A stretch of DNA of 64,000 nt from Bacillus sp. T33-2. GTDB taxonomy: Bacteria > Bacillota > Bacilli > Bacillales > Cytobacillaceae. Of this stretch, positions 11,660 to 22,735 are shown in pieces. Below the pieces are notes generated by a model that saw only the letters and a list, made by a program, of their open reading frames with translations, did not search any database and was not told the DNA's origin. The position numbers and the translations under genes were made by a program. The first letter of the stretch is position 1, and the number at the start of each line of letters is the position of its first letter. Where the stretch lies: positions 124,001 to 188,000 of the forward strand of contig NZ_PGVB01000010.1 in assembly GCF_002860205.1 (NCBI RefSeq), written 5' to 3'.

Positions 11660-14600
11660 GAAAGGATCCGCTCCTTTCTGGCGGTCGGCTTACCAAGAGG
11701 CTCTGCTGAAAAAGTCGTAGACTCTAACACTCTTAAAATTGCTTCTGCGGTATCGAGAGACGTCAGGCATGGAATTCCGTTTTCGACAGATTCACGTCTA
11801 ATCCTGAACCCATCTCTTTCAGGCTGCTTTCCTTTTGTTAGCGTATTGATTACAACCTGGGCTTCTCCGTTGCGGATGACATCGATTATATTCGGGCCAT
11901 CTGAACCAATCTTTCCGACTACTTTTACCCTGATTCCCTCTGATTGCAAAAACCGTGCTGTGCCGCTCGTTGCCATCAGTTGGTACCCTATTGCGGCAAA
12001 CCTTTTTGCAATGGCCAGTCCTTCTTGCTTGTCTTTATCCGATATTGTAAGCAGCACTGTCCCAAATTCCCTGATTTTCATCCCGGCTGCAATCAAGCCT
12101 TTATAAAGGGCTTTTTCAAGTGTTGCGTCCTTGCCCATCACTTCACCCGTAGATTTCATCTCAGGCCCAAGCGTGATATCGACGCGCCGGAGCTTTTCAA
12201 ACGAAAACACCGGCACTTTTACGAACACGCCTTCTTTTTCTCGTACAAGGCCTGATACATAACCTTGTTCACGAAGCGATTGGCCGAGAATCACTTTAGT
12301 TGCGACCTTTGCCATCGGTACACCGGTAATCTTGCTTAAGAACGGAACAGTCCGGCTTGAACGGGGATTTACTTCCAGCACAAACACTTTACCTTTTGAG
12401 ATGACATACTGGATATTCAGCAGTCCAATGATATTCAAGCCCATGGCCAGCTCCTGTGTATACTGGACCAGCTTTTCCTTTACGGTTGGGCTCAAGGATT
12501 GCGGGGGATATACGGCAATCGAATCCCCGGAATGGACGCCGGCCCTTTCTATATGCTCCATGATGCCGGGAATCACAACCGTTTCACCGTCTGAAATGGC
12601 GTCAACCTCGATTTCCTTTCCCGTTAAATAACGGTCAATCAACACAGGATGCTCGGGACTGACTTTCACGGCATTCTCCATGTAGTGGAGCAGCTCCTGC
12701 TCCTGGTAGACGATTTCCATTGCCCTTCCGCCAAGGACGTACGATGGGCGGACAAGGACAGGATAGCCGATTTTAGCGGCAATTTCTGCTGCCTCATCCG
12801 GTGCCATTGCAGTGCTTCCTTTCGGCTGCGGGATGTCCAGCTCCATCAGGGCTCGCTCGAATTTGTCCCGGTTTTCGGCGCGGTCCATGTCGGCAAGTGA
12901 AGTGCCCAGAATGCGCACACCCCGTTCAGCAAGCCCGGAAGCCAGGTTGATTGCTGTCTGCCCGCCAAATTGGACAACCGCCCCGATTGGTGTCTCATGG
13001 TCAATGATGCTCATGACATCTTCAATTGTCAGTGGCTCAAAATACAGCTTATCGGAAATGCTGAAATCGGTGGAGACGGTCTCCGGGTTGTTATTGATGA
13101 TGATCGCTTCATACCCGGCCTCTTTTATCGCCTTGACACAATGGACTGTCGCATAGTCAAACTCGATCCCCTGCCCGATCCGGATCGGTCCTGAACCGAG
13201 CACGAGCACGCTTTGCCTGTCCGATATATGCGATTCATTTTCTTCCTCATACGTACCATAGAAATATGGCGTTTCCGATTCAAACTCGGCTGCACATGTG
13301 TCGACCATTTTATAAACAGGGATTAGGCCGGTCCGGACTCGCCAGTCATATACGTCCTTTTCGGTCGAGCTCCAGAGACGGGCAATGACCTTGTCAGCGA
13401 ACCCTTTTTGTTTTGCTTTTCGCCCGATTTCTTCGTTAAACGGGTTATTACTCAGCTCAGCTTCAAACAAGATGATTTTTTCAAGTTTATGCAGGAAAAA
13501 TAAATCGATATTGCTCCAGTCATGGATGTCGGAGATACTGATTCCCCTCCTGATCGCTTCGCCAATATAAAAGAGCCTTTCGTCCCCGGCCTTTTTAATC
13601 CTTTTTTCCAACAGGGATCCATCAATGTCCACGCCGCCAGCCAACTCCAGATGGCAGACATTTGCTTCAAGTGAGCGGACAGCTTTTAACAGGGATTCTT
13701 CGAAATTGCGGCCGATCGCCATAACTTCGCCGGTTGCTTTCATCTGTGTTCCCAGCGTCCGGTTTGCTGATTCAAACTTGTCAAATGGCCAGCGCGGAAT
13801 CTTTGTGACTACATAATCAAGGGCAGGCTCAAAGCAGGCATATGTTTTCCCAGTGACAGGATTCATCATTTCATCCAGCGTGAGGCCGACGGCGATTTTC
13901 GCGGCCAGCTTGGCAATCGGGTAGCCGGTTGCCTTTGAGGCAAGCGCAGATGAGCGGCTAACCCTTGGATTCACTTCAATGACAAAATAATTGAAGCTGC
14001 CCGGGTCAAGAGCCAGCTGGACATTGCAGCCCCCTTCAATTTGAAGTGCCCTGATGATTTTCAGTGAAGCGTTGCGGAGCAGCTGATACTCACAGTCGCT
14101 CAGTGTCTGGCTTGGTGCGACAACAATCGAATCGCCGGTATGTATGCCGACAGGATCAAAATTTTCCATGTTGCATACGACGATGGCATTGTCATTGGCA
14201 TCACGCATCACCTCATATTCTATTTCCTTGAAACCTGCGATGCTTTTCTCAAGCAGGCATTGTGTTACAGGGCTGTGTTTCAGGCCGCTTGACACAATAT
14301 CCTCAAGCTCTTTCTCATCATGGCAAATCCCGCCGCCAGTGCCGCCAAGTGTGTAGGCCGGACGCACTATGACTGGGTAGCCGGCGAGAGATGCGAAACG
14401 TTTTGCCTCGCCGAGATCATGGACAATCTCACTGTCAGGCACCGGCTGGCCGAGTTCATTCATCAGGCTCCTGAATAACTCCCTGTCCTCTGCCCGTTCA
14501 ATCGCTTCAAGCTTTGTCCCGAGTATTTCTACGTTGCATTCTTTCAAAACACCGGAGCGGGAAAGCTCCACGGCCAGATTGAGGCCTGTCTGTCCCCCTA

Positions 14601-14868
14601 GCGTTGGAAGAATTGCGTCCGGACGTTCCTTGCGAATAATCCGGCTGACAAATTCCAGTGTCAGCGGTTCTATGTACACTGCATCGGCGATTTCGGTATC
14701 GGTCATGATCGTAGCCGGATTGGAGTTCACCAGGATAACCTTGTAGCCCTCTTCGCGAAGTGCGATACAGGCCTGGGTGCCCGCGTAGTCAAATTCTGCT
14801 GCCTGCCCGATTACAATCGGTCCAGAGCCAATCACTAATATGCTTTTTACATCGGTCCGTTTTGGCAT
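11656..14868 (-). CDS. pyrAB: carbamoyl-phosphate synthase large subunit (pyrimidine type)
   Basis: Synthesises carbamoyl phosphate from bicarbonate, ammonia and two ATP. It is 1070 aa. Two homologous ATP-grasp halves start at [17 protein letters not shown] (about residue 10) and [17 protein letters not shown] (about residue 555). Each half has its lysine-rich and EVNPR metal-site motifs ([15 protein letters not shown] and [16 protein letters not shown]). The C-terminal MGS-like allosteric domain lies from about 935. Its position in the pyr operon marks it as the pyrimidine-repressible enzyme. The start overlaps pyrAA by 22 nt. Confidence 0.96.
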
Positions 14869-15953
14869 GCTACTGTAACCTCCCGTTTCTGTGATTCAAC
14901 CATTCGCAAAAACTGCTCAAACAAGTTATTGGCGTCTTCTGGCCCGGGAGATGCTTCCGGGTGATACTGCACTGTGAAGGCCGGCAGATGTTTATGCCTT
15001 AATCCCTCGATTGTGCCATCATTCAGGGCAACATGGGTCACCTCGAGGTGAGTGTCGATAATCGAGCGTTCCTCAACTGTGAATCCGTGGTTTTGTGAAG
15101 TCAGTGCAATTTTTCCCGTTCCCAGGTCTTTTACAGGGTGGTTTGAACCACGGTGCCCGTATTTCATTTTCACTGTGTTTGCACCACATGCAAGGGCAAA
15201 CAGTTGATGCCCCAGGCAAATTCCAAACATTGGGATCCTGCCAAGAATGCCTTCAATCATTTTGATCGCCTCCGGAACATCCTTTGGGTCGCCTGGTCCG
15301 TTCGACAGCATCACACCGTCCGGGTTCAGAGCCAAAACCTCGTTCGCGGTCGTATTGTAAGGTACGACAATGACATCACAATCCCGCTTGTTGAGCTCTC
15401 TTAAAATTCCATGTTTCATGCCAAAGTCAACGAGAATGATCCTGCTCCCTCTCCCGGGGCTTGGGTAAGGACTCTTAGTTGAAACTTGTTTCACCTGGTC
15501 TTTCATCAGGTCTTGGCCCCTCAGTTTCTCAATCACTTCTGCCTCATTTTCATTGATGCCGCAAATGGTTCCCTTCAACGTTCCATAGCGGCGGATGATT
15601 TTTGTCAGTTTCCTTGTGTCAATTCCGGATATACCTGGGATGTTTTTCATTTTAAAATACTCATGAATGGACATTACGCTCCGCCAATTTGAAGGCAGGT
15701 CCGCTGCTTCTTTTACAATAAAACCATGGATTGCAGGCAATATCGATTCGAAGTCATCCCGGTTGATTCCATAGTTTCCGATAAGGGGATAAGTCAAGGC
15801 CACAATCTGGCCGCAATAGGATGGGTCGGAAAGGATTTCCTGATACCCAGTCATTCCTGTGTTAAATACGACTTCCCCGGCAGTATCAGCCAGGCTTCCA
15901 AAGCCTTCGCCGATAAAAACAGTGCCATCTTCAAGTATCAGCTTCCTTTTCAT
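14847..15953 (-). CDS. pyrAA: carbamoyl-phosphate synthase small (glutaminase) subunit
   Basis: Class I glutamine amidotransferase that supplies ammonia to PyrAB. It is 368 aa from ATG at 15953 ([13 protein letters not shown]); the longer frame to 16022 is inside pyrC. The N-terminal CPS domain has [12 protein letters not shown] at about residues 33-44. The amidotransferase domain has the nucleophile Cys in MFGICLGHQ near 245 and the His-x-Glu pair in [11 protein letters not shown] near 330. The start overlaps the pyrC stop as ATGA. Confidence 0.96.
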   Translation of the reverse strand: MKRKLILEDGTVFIGEGFGSLADTAGEVVFNTGMTGYQEILSDPSYCGQIVALTYPLIGNYGINRDDFESILPAIHGFIVKEAADLPSNWRSVMSIHEYFKMKNIPGISGIDTRKLTKIIRRYGTLKGTICGINENEAEVIEKLRGQDLMKDQVKQVSTKSPYPSPGRGSRIILVDFGMKHGILRELNKRDCDVIVVPYNTTANEVLALNPDGVMLSNGPGDPKDVPEAIKMIEGILGRIPMFGICLGHQLFALACGANTVKMKYGHRGSNHPVKDLGTGKIALTSQNHGFTVEERSIIDTHLEVTHVALNDGTIEGLRHKHLPAFTVQYHPEASPGPEDANNLFEQFLRMVESQKREVTVACQNGPM

Positions 15954-17236
15954 GATGTTACACTTCCTTTGCTCCAGACTATTTTTCCGCTGACAATTGT
16001 CATTGCCGGCCAGCCCTTGCACTTCCAGCCTGCAAACGGGGTATTTTTTCCTTTCGACACGAAGCTTGATGGGTCAATTGTTTGCTCGTGTTCTAGATCC
16101 AGCAGTACAATGTCTGCCACAGCACCAGGTTCAAGCTTTCCAAAGGGAAGGCCGAACGCTTCGGCAGGCTTTTTTGTCAAAAAATCGATCAGTTGGGACA
16201 AGGTAATGACTCCTTTTTGGACTAGGTGGGTGTACAGCAGCGCAAACGCGGTTTCGAGCCCGACAATCCCAAAAGGCGCCAGCAGGAGCCCTTCACTCTT
16301 TTCCTCAATTGTGTGCGGCGCATGGTCGGTCGCAATGAAATCGATCGTTCCGTCGAGCAGCCCCTCGATCAGTGCCTCCTGGTCAGCCTTTCCCCTTAAT
16401 GGGGGATTCATTTTATAGTTTGCGTCAGGTCCCGGTATGTCCCCTTCATTTAACAACAGATGATGGGGCGTTACTTCAGCGGTCACATTAATTCCGTACC
16501 GTTTTGCGTCCCGTACGGCCCTTACTGATTCCTTTGTGCTGATATGGCAGACGTGGTAGTGGCAGCCAGCCGCTTCTGCAAGCAGGATGTCACGGGCAAT
16601 ATGCACCGCTTCACATACTGAAGGAATCCCGCTTATTCCGAGTTCCTGTGAAAATTTCCCTTCATGGACAGAACCTTTATTGATAAGCGAGTTGTCCTCA
16701 CAGTGTGCGACGACCGCCATTCCCAATGCCGCTGCCTGTTTCATCGCTTCCAGCATCATGCCTGCCGACTGGATGCCCACTCCGTCATCAGTAAAAGCAA
16801 ATGCACCGGCTTGTTTTAATGCGCTGAAATCTGTCAATTCCTTTCCGAGCTCCCTCACTGTGATTGAAGCATATGGAAGCACCCTTACTGCGGCGGATTC
16901 ACCGATCCTTTGATTCAGCCATTCCAGCTGCTCGAATGTATCAGGAACAGGCCGTGTATTCGGCATGGCGGCTATAGTTGTAAAACCGCCCTTTGCGGCT
17001 GCCAGCGTCCCTGTAGCGATGGTTTCCTTTTTCTCTCCCCCCGGCTCCCGCAAATGTACATGGAGGTCAATTAAGCCAGGCGCAATCAACATTCCTTCCG
17101 CATCAACTATCGCGGCAGCCTCCCTGGAAATTCCCGTTCCGATTTCGGCAATCAATCCGTTTTTGATTAAAACATCAGTCTCCTTTAATTTTCCGTCCTC
17201 AGTAAGCAAGCGGCCATTTTTTATCAGCAATGACAT
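15950..17236 (-). CDS. pyrC: dihydroorotase
   Basis: Zinc amidohydrolase that cyclises carbamoyl aspartate to dihydroorotate. It is 428 aa, type I, as in B. subtilis. The metal motif [10 protein letters not shown] lies at residues 57-66. Further metal and substrate ligands are NTRPVPDT near 95, the HCED and HVCHIST histidines near 178 and 230, and the catalytic Asp in ATDHAPH near 304. Its start overlaps pyrB by 38 nt. It needs no partner protein that I can see here. Confidence 0.96.
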   Translation of the reverse strand: MSLLIKNGRLLTEDGKLKETDVLIKNGLIAEIGTGISREAAAIVDAEGMLIAPGLIDLHVHLREPGGEKKETIATGTLAAAKGGFTTIAAMPNTRPVPDTFEQLEWLNQRIGESAAVRVLPYASITVRELGKELTDFSALKQAGAFAFTDDGVGIQSAGMMLEAMKQAAALGMAVVAHCEDNSLINKGSVHEGKFSQELGISGIPSVCEAVHIARDILLAEAAGCHYHVCHISTKESVRAVRDAKRYGINVTAEVTPHHLLLNEGDIPGPDANYKMNPPLRGKADQEALIEGLLDGTIDFIATDHAPHTIEEKSEGLLLAPFGIVGLETAFALLYTHLVQKGVITLSQLIDFLTKKPAEAFGLPFGKLEPGAVADIVLLDLEHEQTIDPSSFVSKGKNTPFAGWKCKGWPAMTIVSGKIVWSKGSVTS

Positions 17237-18137
17237 ATCCGTTTCCTCCCCGCACCTGTTCTAGTGATCTTTTTAATATCGCCATCCGGACGTAAACACC
17301 ATTTTCCATCTGTTTAAATATTCTTGACCGCCCGCATTCAACCAGTTCATCAGCAATTTCCACGCCGCGGTTGACGGGGGCCGGATGCATGATAATGCTT
17401 CGCGGCTTCATGCGCTTCTCCCTTTCCACTGTCAATCCAAAATGCTTATGGTACGCGTAAGCAGCTTGTTCCGTTTTGCCGTGGCGTTCATGCTGGATCC
17501 TGAGAAGCATGACTACATCTGCGCTTTCAACAGCCTCATCTATGTCCACGAATCTGCACCCTTGCGGAACAGCGTTGTTGTCAAACCATTCTTCGGGTCC
17601 TGAAAACATGACCTCTCCCCCGAGGCGTACAAGCGCGTCCGCATTTGACCGGGCTACCCTGCTATGGCGGATATCTCCAATAATCGCCGTCCTTAATCCA
17701 CGGAAGCGGCGAAACTCCTGCTGGATCGTAAGTAAATCCAATAGTGACTGGGTCGGATGATGTCCGCAGCCATCACCGGCATTGATGATTGGAATCGATA
17801 CTTTGTCAACCAGGCTTTCGAAATAATTATTCTCACTGTGCCTGATGACAACGGCGTCCACTCCTACAGCTTCCAGTGTCCGGACAGTATCATACAAGGA
17901 CTCCCCCTTGGTCACGCTTGAGGTCCCGGCCTCAAAAGGAATGACTTCCAATCCCATTTTCCGTTGGGCCACTTCAAAGCTGCATTTCGTCCTTGTGCTC
18001 GGTTCGAAAAACAGATTCGCAACAAATGTCCGGCCGGCCGGATTCCACATGGTTCCCTCGGCAAATAAGGTTGCGTCATCAAGTATTTCCTGGATGTCAC
18101 GGTCTGTTAATTCGGAAGTAGTCAGCAGATGCTTCAT
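17199..18137 (-). CDS. pyrB: aspartate carbamoyltransferase catalytic subunit
   Basis: Condenses carbamoyl phosphate with aspartate, the committed step. It is 312 aa. It shows the carbamoyl-phosphate motif [13 protein letters not shown] near residues 46-58 and the [10 protein letters not shown] loop near 130. The aspartate-site segment [12 protein letters not shown] is near 260. No pyrI regulatory gene is next to it, as usual in Bacillus, where control is by PyrR attenuation. It is the first gene after attenuator 3. The C-terminus overlaps the pyrC start. Confidence 0.96.
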   Translation of the reverse strand: MKHLLTTSELTDRDIQEILDDATLFAEGTMWNPAGRTFVANLFFEPSTRTKCSFEVAQRKMGLEVIPFEAGTSSVTKGESLYDTVRTLEAVGVDAVVIRHSENNYFESLVDKVSIPIINAGDGCGHHPTQSLLDLLTIQQEFRRFRGLRTAIIGDIRHSRVARSNADALVRLGGEVMFSGPEEWFDNNAVPQGCRFVDIDEAVESADVVMLLRIQHERHGKTEQAAYAYHKHFGLTVEREKRMKPRSIIMHPAPVNRGVEIADELVECGRSRIFKQMENGVYVRMAILKRSLEQVRGGNGYVIADKKWPLAY

Positions 18138-18175
18138 TATTAGCCCTCCATCAAAATAAAATTGGCCATCCCCAG

Positions 18176-18290
18176 TAAAAAAGCACCCCGGCCGAAGTCA
18201 GGGTGCTGAAAAATGAGCCTGGCAGGCAGCAGGATGCTCTCCTGCTGATGCCGGCTGGCTCTTACACCCTTTCAAGCCTCACGGGGCAAA
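18176..18290 (-). promoter_or_regulatory. PyrR attenuator 3 (pyrP-pyrB gap)
   Basis: The minus-strand RNA contains a PyrR-binding-loop-like sequence (GCCCCGTGAGGCTTGAAAGGG, rc of 18267-18287). A GC-rich terminator hairpin follows (stem AGCACCC, 18182-18207) with a run of U. With UMP bound, PyrR is known to hold the binding loop and so favour the terminator. Confidence 0.85.
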
Positions 18291-18303
18291 TTTAAAAGGC
18301 GGT

Positions 18304-19608
18304 CTATGCTATTTCTTCGTTTTTTTCGTTTTCCACTGCAAGACTGTTTTCTGCAAAATCCTCCCGTCCAGGCAGGATGAGATTTAAAACAATGCCAATG
18401 ATGGCAGCAAGCGCCATGCCCTGAAGCTGGAATTGATCGGATACCTTGATGAACGCACCCCCGATGCCGATTACGAGGATTACCGATGATATCACAAGGT
18501 TGCGTTTGTCTCCAAAATCGATTTTGCTGTCAACTAGCATTCTCAGCCCCGATGAAGCGATGATTCCAAACAACAGGATGGAAACTCCGCCCATCACAGG
18601 AGTAGGTATGGAGCTGATCAGCGCGGTGATTTTACCGATGAAACCGAACACGATTGCAATCACTGCAGCTCCGAAAAGGACGTAAACACTGTAAACCCGG
18701 GTGATTGCAAGCACCCCGATGTTTTCACCGTAAGTCGTTTTTGGCGGGCCGCCAATCAGCGCGGAAATCATCGTCGCTGCACCGTCACCAAGGATGGACC
18801 TGTGCAAGCCCGGTTGTTTAATCAAGTCTTGGCCAACAACTTTGCTAAGGACTAGCTGGTGCCCGATATGCTCAGAAAGCGTAACTACCGCAACCGGGAC
18901 CATGAGCAGGATGATATCCAGTGTGAGTTTCACTTCATAATTGACGAACGGAATGATGAATTCAGGAAACTCGAACCAACCGGCTTTTTTCACCGGGGCG
19001 AAGTCGACTACGCCAACCGCCAGTGCGTACAAATATCCAATCACGATCCCTGCAAGGATCGGAATCAGACTGAGCGTACCTTTTGCGTAAATGGAGAAAA
19101 TGATTGTTGCTGCCAATGTCACGAGTGCTACAGAAAAGTGGATCAGGCTGTACTCTCCGTCAGGATTGTTCATTGCCATATTGACAGCGGTACCCGCCAG
19201 TGCAAGGCCGATGACGATAATGACGGGCCCGACCACGATTGGCGGGAGCAGTTGCATGATCCAGCGGTAACCGGCTTTTTTGATGACCAGGGCAACGATG
19301 CCGTAAACAAGCCCGGCCAAAAAGCTGCCGATCATGGCTGCTGCAGGCCCGCCGCTTGTTTTGGCCGCAATGACCGGCGCGATAAACGCAAAGGATGAAC
19401 CGAGGTATGCCGGTACCTGCCACTTGGTTATGATCAGGAACGCAATTGTCCCGAGGCCGCTGGAAATCAGAGCGATGGCCGGGCTCAGGCCGACCAGGTA
19501 CGGCACAAGGATTGTTGCGCCAAACATGGCGAATAAGTGCTGAAGGCTTAGTGTGAACCATTGCAATGGTGATGGTACGTCTTTTACGTCTAATACTGGT
19601 TTGCTCAT
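18304..19608 (-). CDS. pyrP: uracil permease
   Basis: Uracil:proton symporter of the NCS2 (UraA) family, in the cytoplasmic membrane. It is 434 aa from ATG at 19608, which has GGAGGGG upstream; the frame extends to 19626 without a better site. It has about 12-14 hydrophobic segments. The family signature includes the QHLFAMFGATILVPYLVG opening and the GGPPKTTYGENIGVLAITRVYS motif near residue 290, which contributes to substrate and proton binding. It lies between attenuators 2 and 3, so its expression falls when pyrimidines are plentiful. Confidence 0.95.
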   Translation of the reverse strand: MSKPVLDVKDVPSPLQWFTLSLQHLFAMFGATILVPYLVGLSPAIALISSGLGTIAFLIITKWQVPAYLGSSFAFIAPVIAAKTSGGPAAAMIGSFLAGLVYGIVALVIKKAGYRWIMQLLPPIVVGPVIIVIGLALAGTAVNMAMNNPDGEYSLIHFSVALVTLAATIIFSIYAKGTLSLIPILAGIVIGYLYALAVGVVDFAPVKKAGWFEFPEFIIPFVNYEVKLTLDIILLMVPVAVVTLSEHIGHQLVLSKVVGQDLIKQPGLHRSILGDGAATMISALIGGPPKTTYGENIGVLAITRVYSVYVLFGAAVIAIVFGFIGKITALISSIPTPVMGGVSILLFGIIASSGLRMLVDSKIDFGDKRNLVISSVILVIGIGGAFIKVSDQFQLQGMALAAIIGIVLNLILPGREDFAENSLAVENEKNEEIA

Positions 19609-19632
19609 AGTGGTTTTCCCCTCCATAATTTT

Positions 19633-19735
19633 TCAAAAAAAACCCTCTTTGTGAAAGGCACAAAGAGGGTTTTTGGCATGCAAAACAATATCGCTTTGCT
19701 TTTCCCCGCTTTTTCAGCCTCTCTGGACTATTTTA
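19633..19735 (-). promoter_or_regulatory. PyrR attenuator 2 (pyrR-pyrP gap)
   Basis: The minus strand reads AGTCCAGAGAGGCTGAAAAAG (rc of 19709-19729), a near-perfect PyrR binding loop. It is followed by a terminator hairpin (ACCCTCTTTGTG / CACAAAGAGGGT, 19641-19672) and a T-run. Confidence 0.92.
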
Positions 19736-19748
19736 AAAGGGTTTTATT

Positions 19749-20306
<558 letters not shown>

Positions 20307-20308
20307 CT

Positions 20309-20480
20309 ATATAAAGCGGAAGTGCCTGAGTTGAGGCTAAGCGCGGGCACGTCCTCCTAAAAGCTCCGCTTTCAGTCGTGCGATGTTTCGCTGCTGAAGC
20401 TTTCCTTGTCCTGTGCCCAACGCCTCAACCCTTTACGTCCTGTAAGACCCCGACAGGCATAAGACGGCTCCTGCAGGGAA
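20309..20480. repeat. dispersed intergenic repeat with long imperfect inverted arms
   Basis: Between attenuator 1 and pyrR lies non-coding DNA with arms GTTGAGGC...GGGCAC and, inverted, GTGCCC...GCCTCAAC. It also holds the string CCCCGACAGGCATAAG followed by CTCCTGCAG. A closely similar string, CCCCGACATGCATAAGCTCCTGCAG, occurs on the minus strand of the repeat at 57469-57640. This suggests two divergent members of one family. Confidence 0.6.
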
Positions 20481-20490
20481 TCGTGATTAC

Positions 20491-20626
20491 AAAAAACCCT
20501 CTCGCCGTTATGGTGAGAGGGTGCACGAATCCTGATTGGCACAGGCACTGCCTTAATAAGGCAATCTGTGCGCGTTCCGTTTCCTTCTCAGCCTCCCGGG
20601 ACTGTATTAAAGGGTCATATTCAACT
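20491..20626 (-). promoter_or_regulatory. PyrR attenuator 1 (pyr operon 5' leader)
   Basis: The leader RNA starts near 20626. It carries the PyrR-loop-like sequence CAGTCCCGGGAGGCTGAGAAGG (rc of 20582-20603). A terminator hairpin with arms ACCCTCTC / GAGAGGGT follows (20496-20522) with six U. Confidence 0.9.
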
Positions 20627-20632
20627 ATTGCA

Positions 20633-20661
20633 ATCTTAAGCGATGTGTAGAAATTTGTCAA
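20633..20661 (-). promoter_or_regulatory. SigA promoter of the pyr operon
   Basis: Minus strand TTGACA, exactly 17 bp, TAAGAT. The -35 box overlaps the rluD stop codon (20658-20660). This is the only strong promoter seen for the ten-gene operon. Confidence 0.85.
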
Positions 20662-21569
20662 CGGTTATGTCTTAAGTTTGCCAAGAGTTCTTGAAATTCT
20701 GGCGGCAATGGCGCCTCGAACTCAAGGTACTCTCCAGACCTGGGATGTATAAATCCCAGTATCCCTGCATGAAGGGCCTGACCGTCTATATCAAGCGTTT
20801 TTTTCGGGCCATACTTTGGATCACCAGCAAGCGGGTAACCGATATACTTCATATGCACACGTATCTGATGTGTTCGTCCTGTTTCAAGCTGGCATTCTAC
20901 GTACGTAAAGTCATCGAATCTTTCAAGCACATTAAAATGGGTGACGGCATGCTTTCCCTTATCGACAACTGCCATGCTCTGGCGGTCCTTTGGATCGCGT
21001 GCAAGCGGCGCATCGACGGTGCCAAAATCATGGGGAATCACGCCATGGACAATCGCCTTATATTTTCTTGTAACCGATTTTTCCACCAGCTGGTTGACGA
21101 GGCTTTCATGGGCCAGGTCATTTTTGGCAACCATCAAAAGCCCGGATGTATCCTTGTCAATTCTGTGCACAATTCCCGGGCGCAGCACCCCATTGATGCC
21201 TGACAAATCTTTGCAGTGGGCCATCAGGCCATTCACAAGGGTGCCTGACATATGTCCTGGTGCTGGGTGGACCACCATCCCTTTAGGTTTATTGACCACC
21301 AGCACATCGGCATCCTCATAATAAATGTCCAGATTCATTTCTTCCGGGATGACATCAAGCGCTTCCGGTTCAGGAATGCTTATTTCCACAAAGTCGTTCA
21401 GGCTGCATTTATAATTTGTTTTTACAGGCTTGTCGTTCACGATGACGTTTCCATCTTTTATCCACTGCTGGACCTGGCTTCGTGACCAATCTCCGTGCAA
21501 TGCCGCCACCACTTTATCGATCCTGTCTCCAGCCTGTTCTTCAAGAATGATGTGTTCCATTTTCTCCAT
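20658..21569 (-). CDS. rluD: 23S rRNA/tRNA pseudouridine synthase, RluA/RluD family
   Basis: YlyB-type pseudouridine synthase that converts uridines in structured RNA, probably 23S rRNA by homology. It is 303 aa. An N-terminal S4 RNA-binding domain (about residues 14-75) is followed by the catalytic domain with the aspartate motif [15 protein letters not shown] near 137-151 and the family motif [21 protein letters not shown] near 232-252. The start overlaps the lspA end by 29 nt. Alternatives at 21569 or 21560 both have weak SD signals. The exact target position is not known. Confidence 0.92.
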   Translation of the reverse strand: MEKMEHIILEEQAGDRIDKVVAALHGDWSRSQVQQWIKDGNVIVNDKPVKTNYKCSLNDFVEISIPEPEALDVIPEEMNLDIYYEDADVLVVNKPKGMVVHPAPGHMSGTLVNGLMAHCKDLSGINGVLRPGIVHRIDKDTSGLLMVAKNDLAHESLVNQLVEKSVTRKYKAIVHGVIPHDFGTVDAPLARDPKDRQSMAVVDKGKHAVTHFNVLERFDDFTYVECQLETGRTHQIRVHMKYIGYPLAGDPKYGPKKTLDIDGQALHAGILGFIHPRSGEYLEFEAPLPPEFQELLANLRHNR

Positions 21570-22032
21570 AGGATTTCTTTTTTGCCTCTCTCTCTTCTCG
21601 CAGCATTTGCAGCATCATTAACGCGACACCAACCACTAAAGCTGAATCAGCGATATTGAAAATCGGAAAATCATAGCCAAAAATATAGGTGTTAATAAAA
21701 TCGACCACTTCCTTCCTAAAAACGCGGTCGATAAAGTTCCCAATGGCCCCGCCAAGCATGAGGCCTAAGGATACGCCGAGCAGCATTTTCCCTTTAGCTG
21801 CTTTTTGGATGTAATAAACAATTCCGACGACCACGATAATCGTGATGATATAGAAAAACCACATTTGTCCTTGAAGTATTCCCCATGCGGCCCCGCGGTT
21901 CCGGTGCGAGGTGATATAGAGAAAATCTTCTATCACCTTTATGCTTTCGCCAAGCTCGAGATTTTTAACGATCATCCATTTTGTTAGCTGGTCAAGCAAG
22001 ATGACACACAACGCGATTATGTAATAAAACAC
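21541..22032 (-). CDS. lspA: prolipoprotein signal peptidase II
   Basis: Membrane aspartic peptidase that cleaves lipoprotein signal peptides after diacylglycerol transfer. I place the start at GTG 22032 (163 aa) because GGAGGTTACCTTT sits at ideal distance; an ATG-type frame runs to 22059 without an SD. Four membrane helices are visible. The catalytic aspartates are in [12 protein letters not shown] and [11 protein letters not shown], and the [13 protein letters not shown] periplasmic motif is present. Its position between ylyA and rluD matches B. subtilis. Confidence 0.95.
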   Translation of the reverse strand: MFYYIIALCVILLDQLTKWMIVKNLELGESIKVIEDFLYITSHRNRGAAWGILQGQMWFFYIITIIVVVGIVYYIQKAAKGKMLLGVSLGLMLGGAIGNFIDRVFRKEVVDFINTYIFGYDFPIFNIADSALVVGVALMMLQMLREEREAKKKSYGENGTHHS

Positions 22033-22130
22033 AAAGGTAACCTCCATATCAACAGTCAATGATTACCTTTGCATTTTAGCATAAACGATTGAAAAACGAC
22101 AGCTATTCTGCCGGCTGTCCACGGCGGGAG

Positions 22131-22418
22131 TCAAGAATACAGCGGTTTCCGATAAAATTTTTGCAACTTTTCGAGGTCTCTGTTCGACTTTACTGTAGGA
22201 AGAATAAAAAGAAATTCTGCTGGAAGCAGCTCACCTGAAATTTCACACTTACCGAATTCACCTTTTTCGATCTTGCTCAATGTGGACTCAATATCAACCA
22301 GTTCTTCCTTGATGAAAGTTAAAATCGGACTCGATTGCTGGCAGGTCATCAATTTTTCGAGCAGTTCTTCATGTGATTTACGGAGTTGATCTTGGATTTG
22401 TTCCAGGTATTCCTTCAA
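22131..22418 (-). CDS. ylyA: YlyA, DksA/TraR-like protein with a degenerate zinc motif
   Basis: Small coiled-coil protein related to DksA/TraR; B. subtilis YlyA is a sporulation-stage effector of RNA polymerase. I favour TTG at 22418 (95 aa) because GGAGGG is 6-7 nt upstream; ATG at 22457 (108 aa) is the alternative. An N-terminal helical hairpin (LEQIQDQLRKSHEELLEKL and onward) leads to the DksA-type turn EKGEFGKCEISGELLP near residue 55. Only one of the four zinc cysteines of canonical DksA remains. It lies alone between ileS and lspA. Confidence 0.8.
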   Translation of the reverse strand: MKEYLEQIQDQLRKSHEELLEKLMTCQQSSPILTFIKEELVDIESTLSKIEKGEFGKCEISGELLPAEFLFILPTVKSNRDLEKLQKFYRKPLYS

Positions 22419-22554
22419 ATGCTTCCCTCCGATCCTGTTTACAACTATTCTTTCCATTCCCGGAGGACTGACTCAGTTAAACTTTTTACAAGCTGTACAA
22501 CAATTGTCGCAACAGGAAAATTTTAAAATCTGTCTCGACAGGACGGCTGAAGGT

Positions 22555-22667
22555 TTCGCTTAAATCCGTTTGGTTTTCGCTTAATTCTTTGATTTTTCGC
22601 TTAATATATGCTGTATTCGCCTAAATAAGCCAATATTTCGCTTAAATCACTGGATTTTCCGCTTAAT
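22555..22667. repeat. tandem array of 20-21-bp units with core TTCGCTTAA
   Basis: Six units with cores at 22555, 22576, 22596, 22616, 22637 and 22658 (TTCGCTTAA or one change from it). The intervals are 21, 20, 20, 21 and 21 bp, i.e. two helical turns. They occupy the 317-nt ileS-ylyA gap. Read on the minus strand the units give LS-rich heptads (Leu-Ser-Glu/Gly) until a 20-bp step breaks the frame. No gene is seen there. Confidence 0.85.
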
Positions 22668-22668
22668 T

Positions 22669-22704
22669 TAAAAATCCCCGGAACAGCTTCCGGGGATTTT
22701 ATCA
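22669..22704 (-). terminator. terminator after ileS
   Basis: AAAATCCCCGGAA and its complement TTCCGGGGATTTT enclose a 3-4-nt loop, flanked by A/T runs, about 35 nt after the ileS stop. It is strong in both directions. Confidence 0.88.
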
Positions 22705-22735
22705 ATTTCAGTATGAACACGCTTGGCCCAGCCGA

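Noticed and set aside
19160-19663. 167-aa minus-strand frame overlapping pyrP and attenuator 2
   Set aside because: Out-of-frame shadow of pyrP that also runs through the PyrR terminator hairpin.
22555-22667. CRISPR array
   Set aside because: Unit of about 21 bp with 9-bp core and no spacers of constant larger size; no cas genes in the window.
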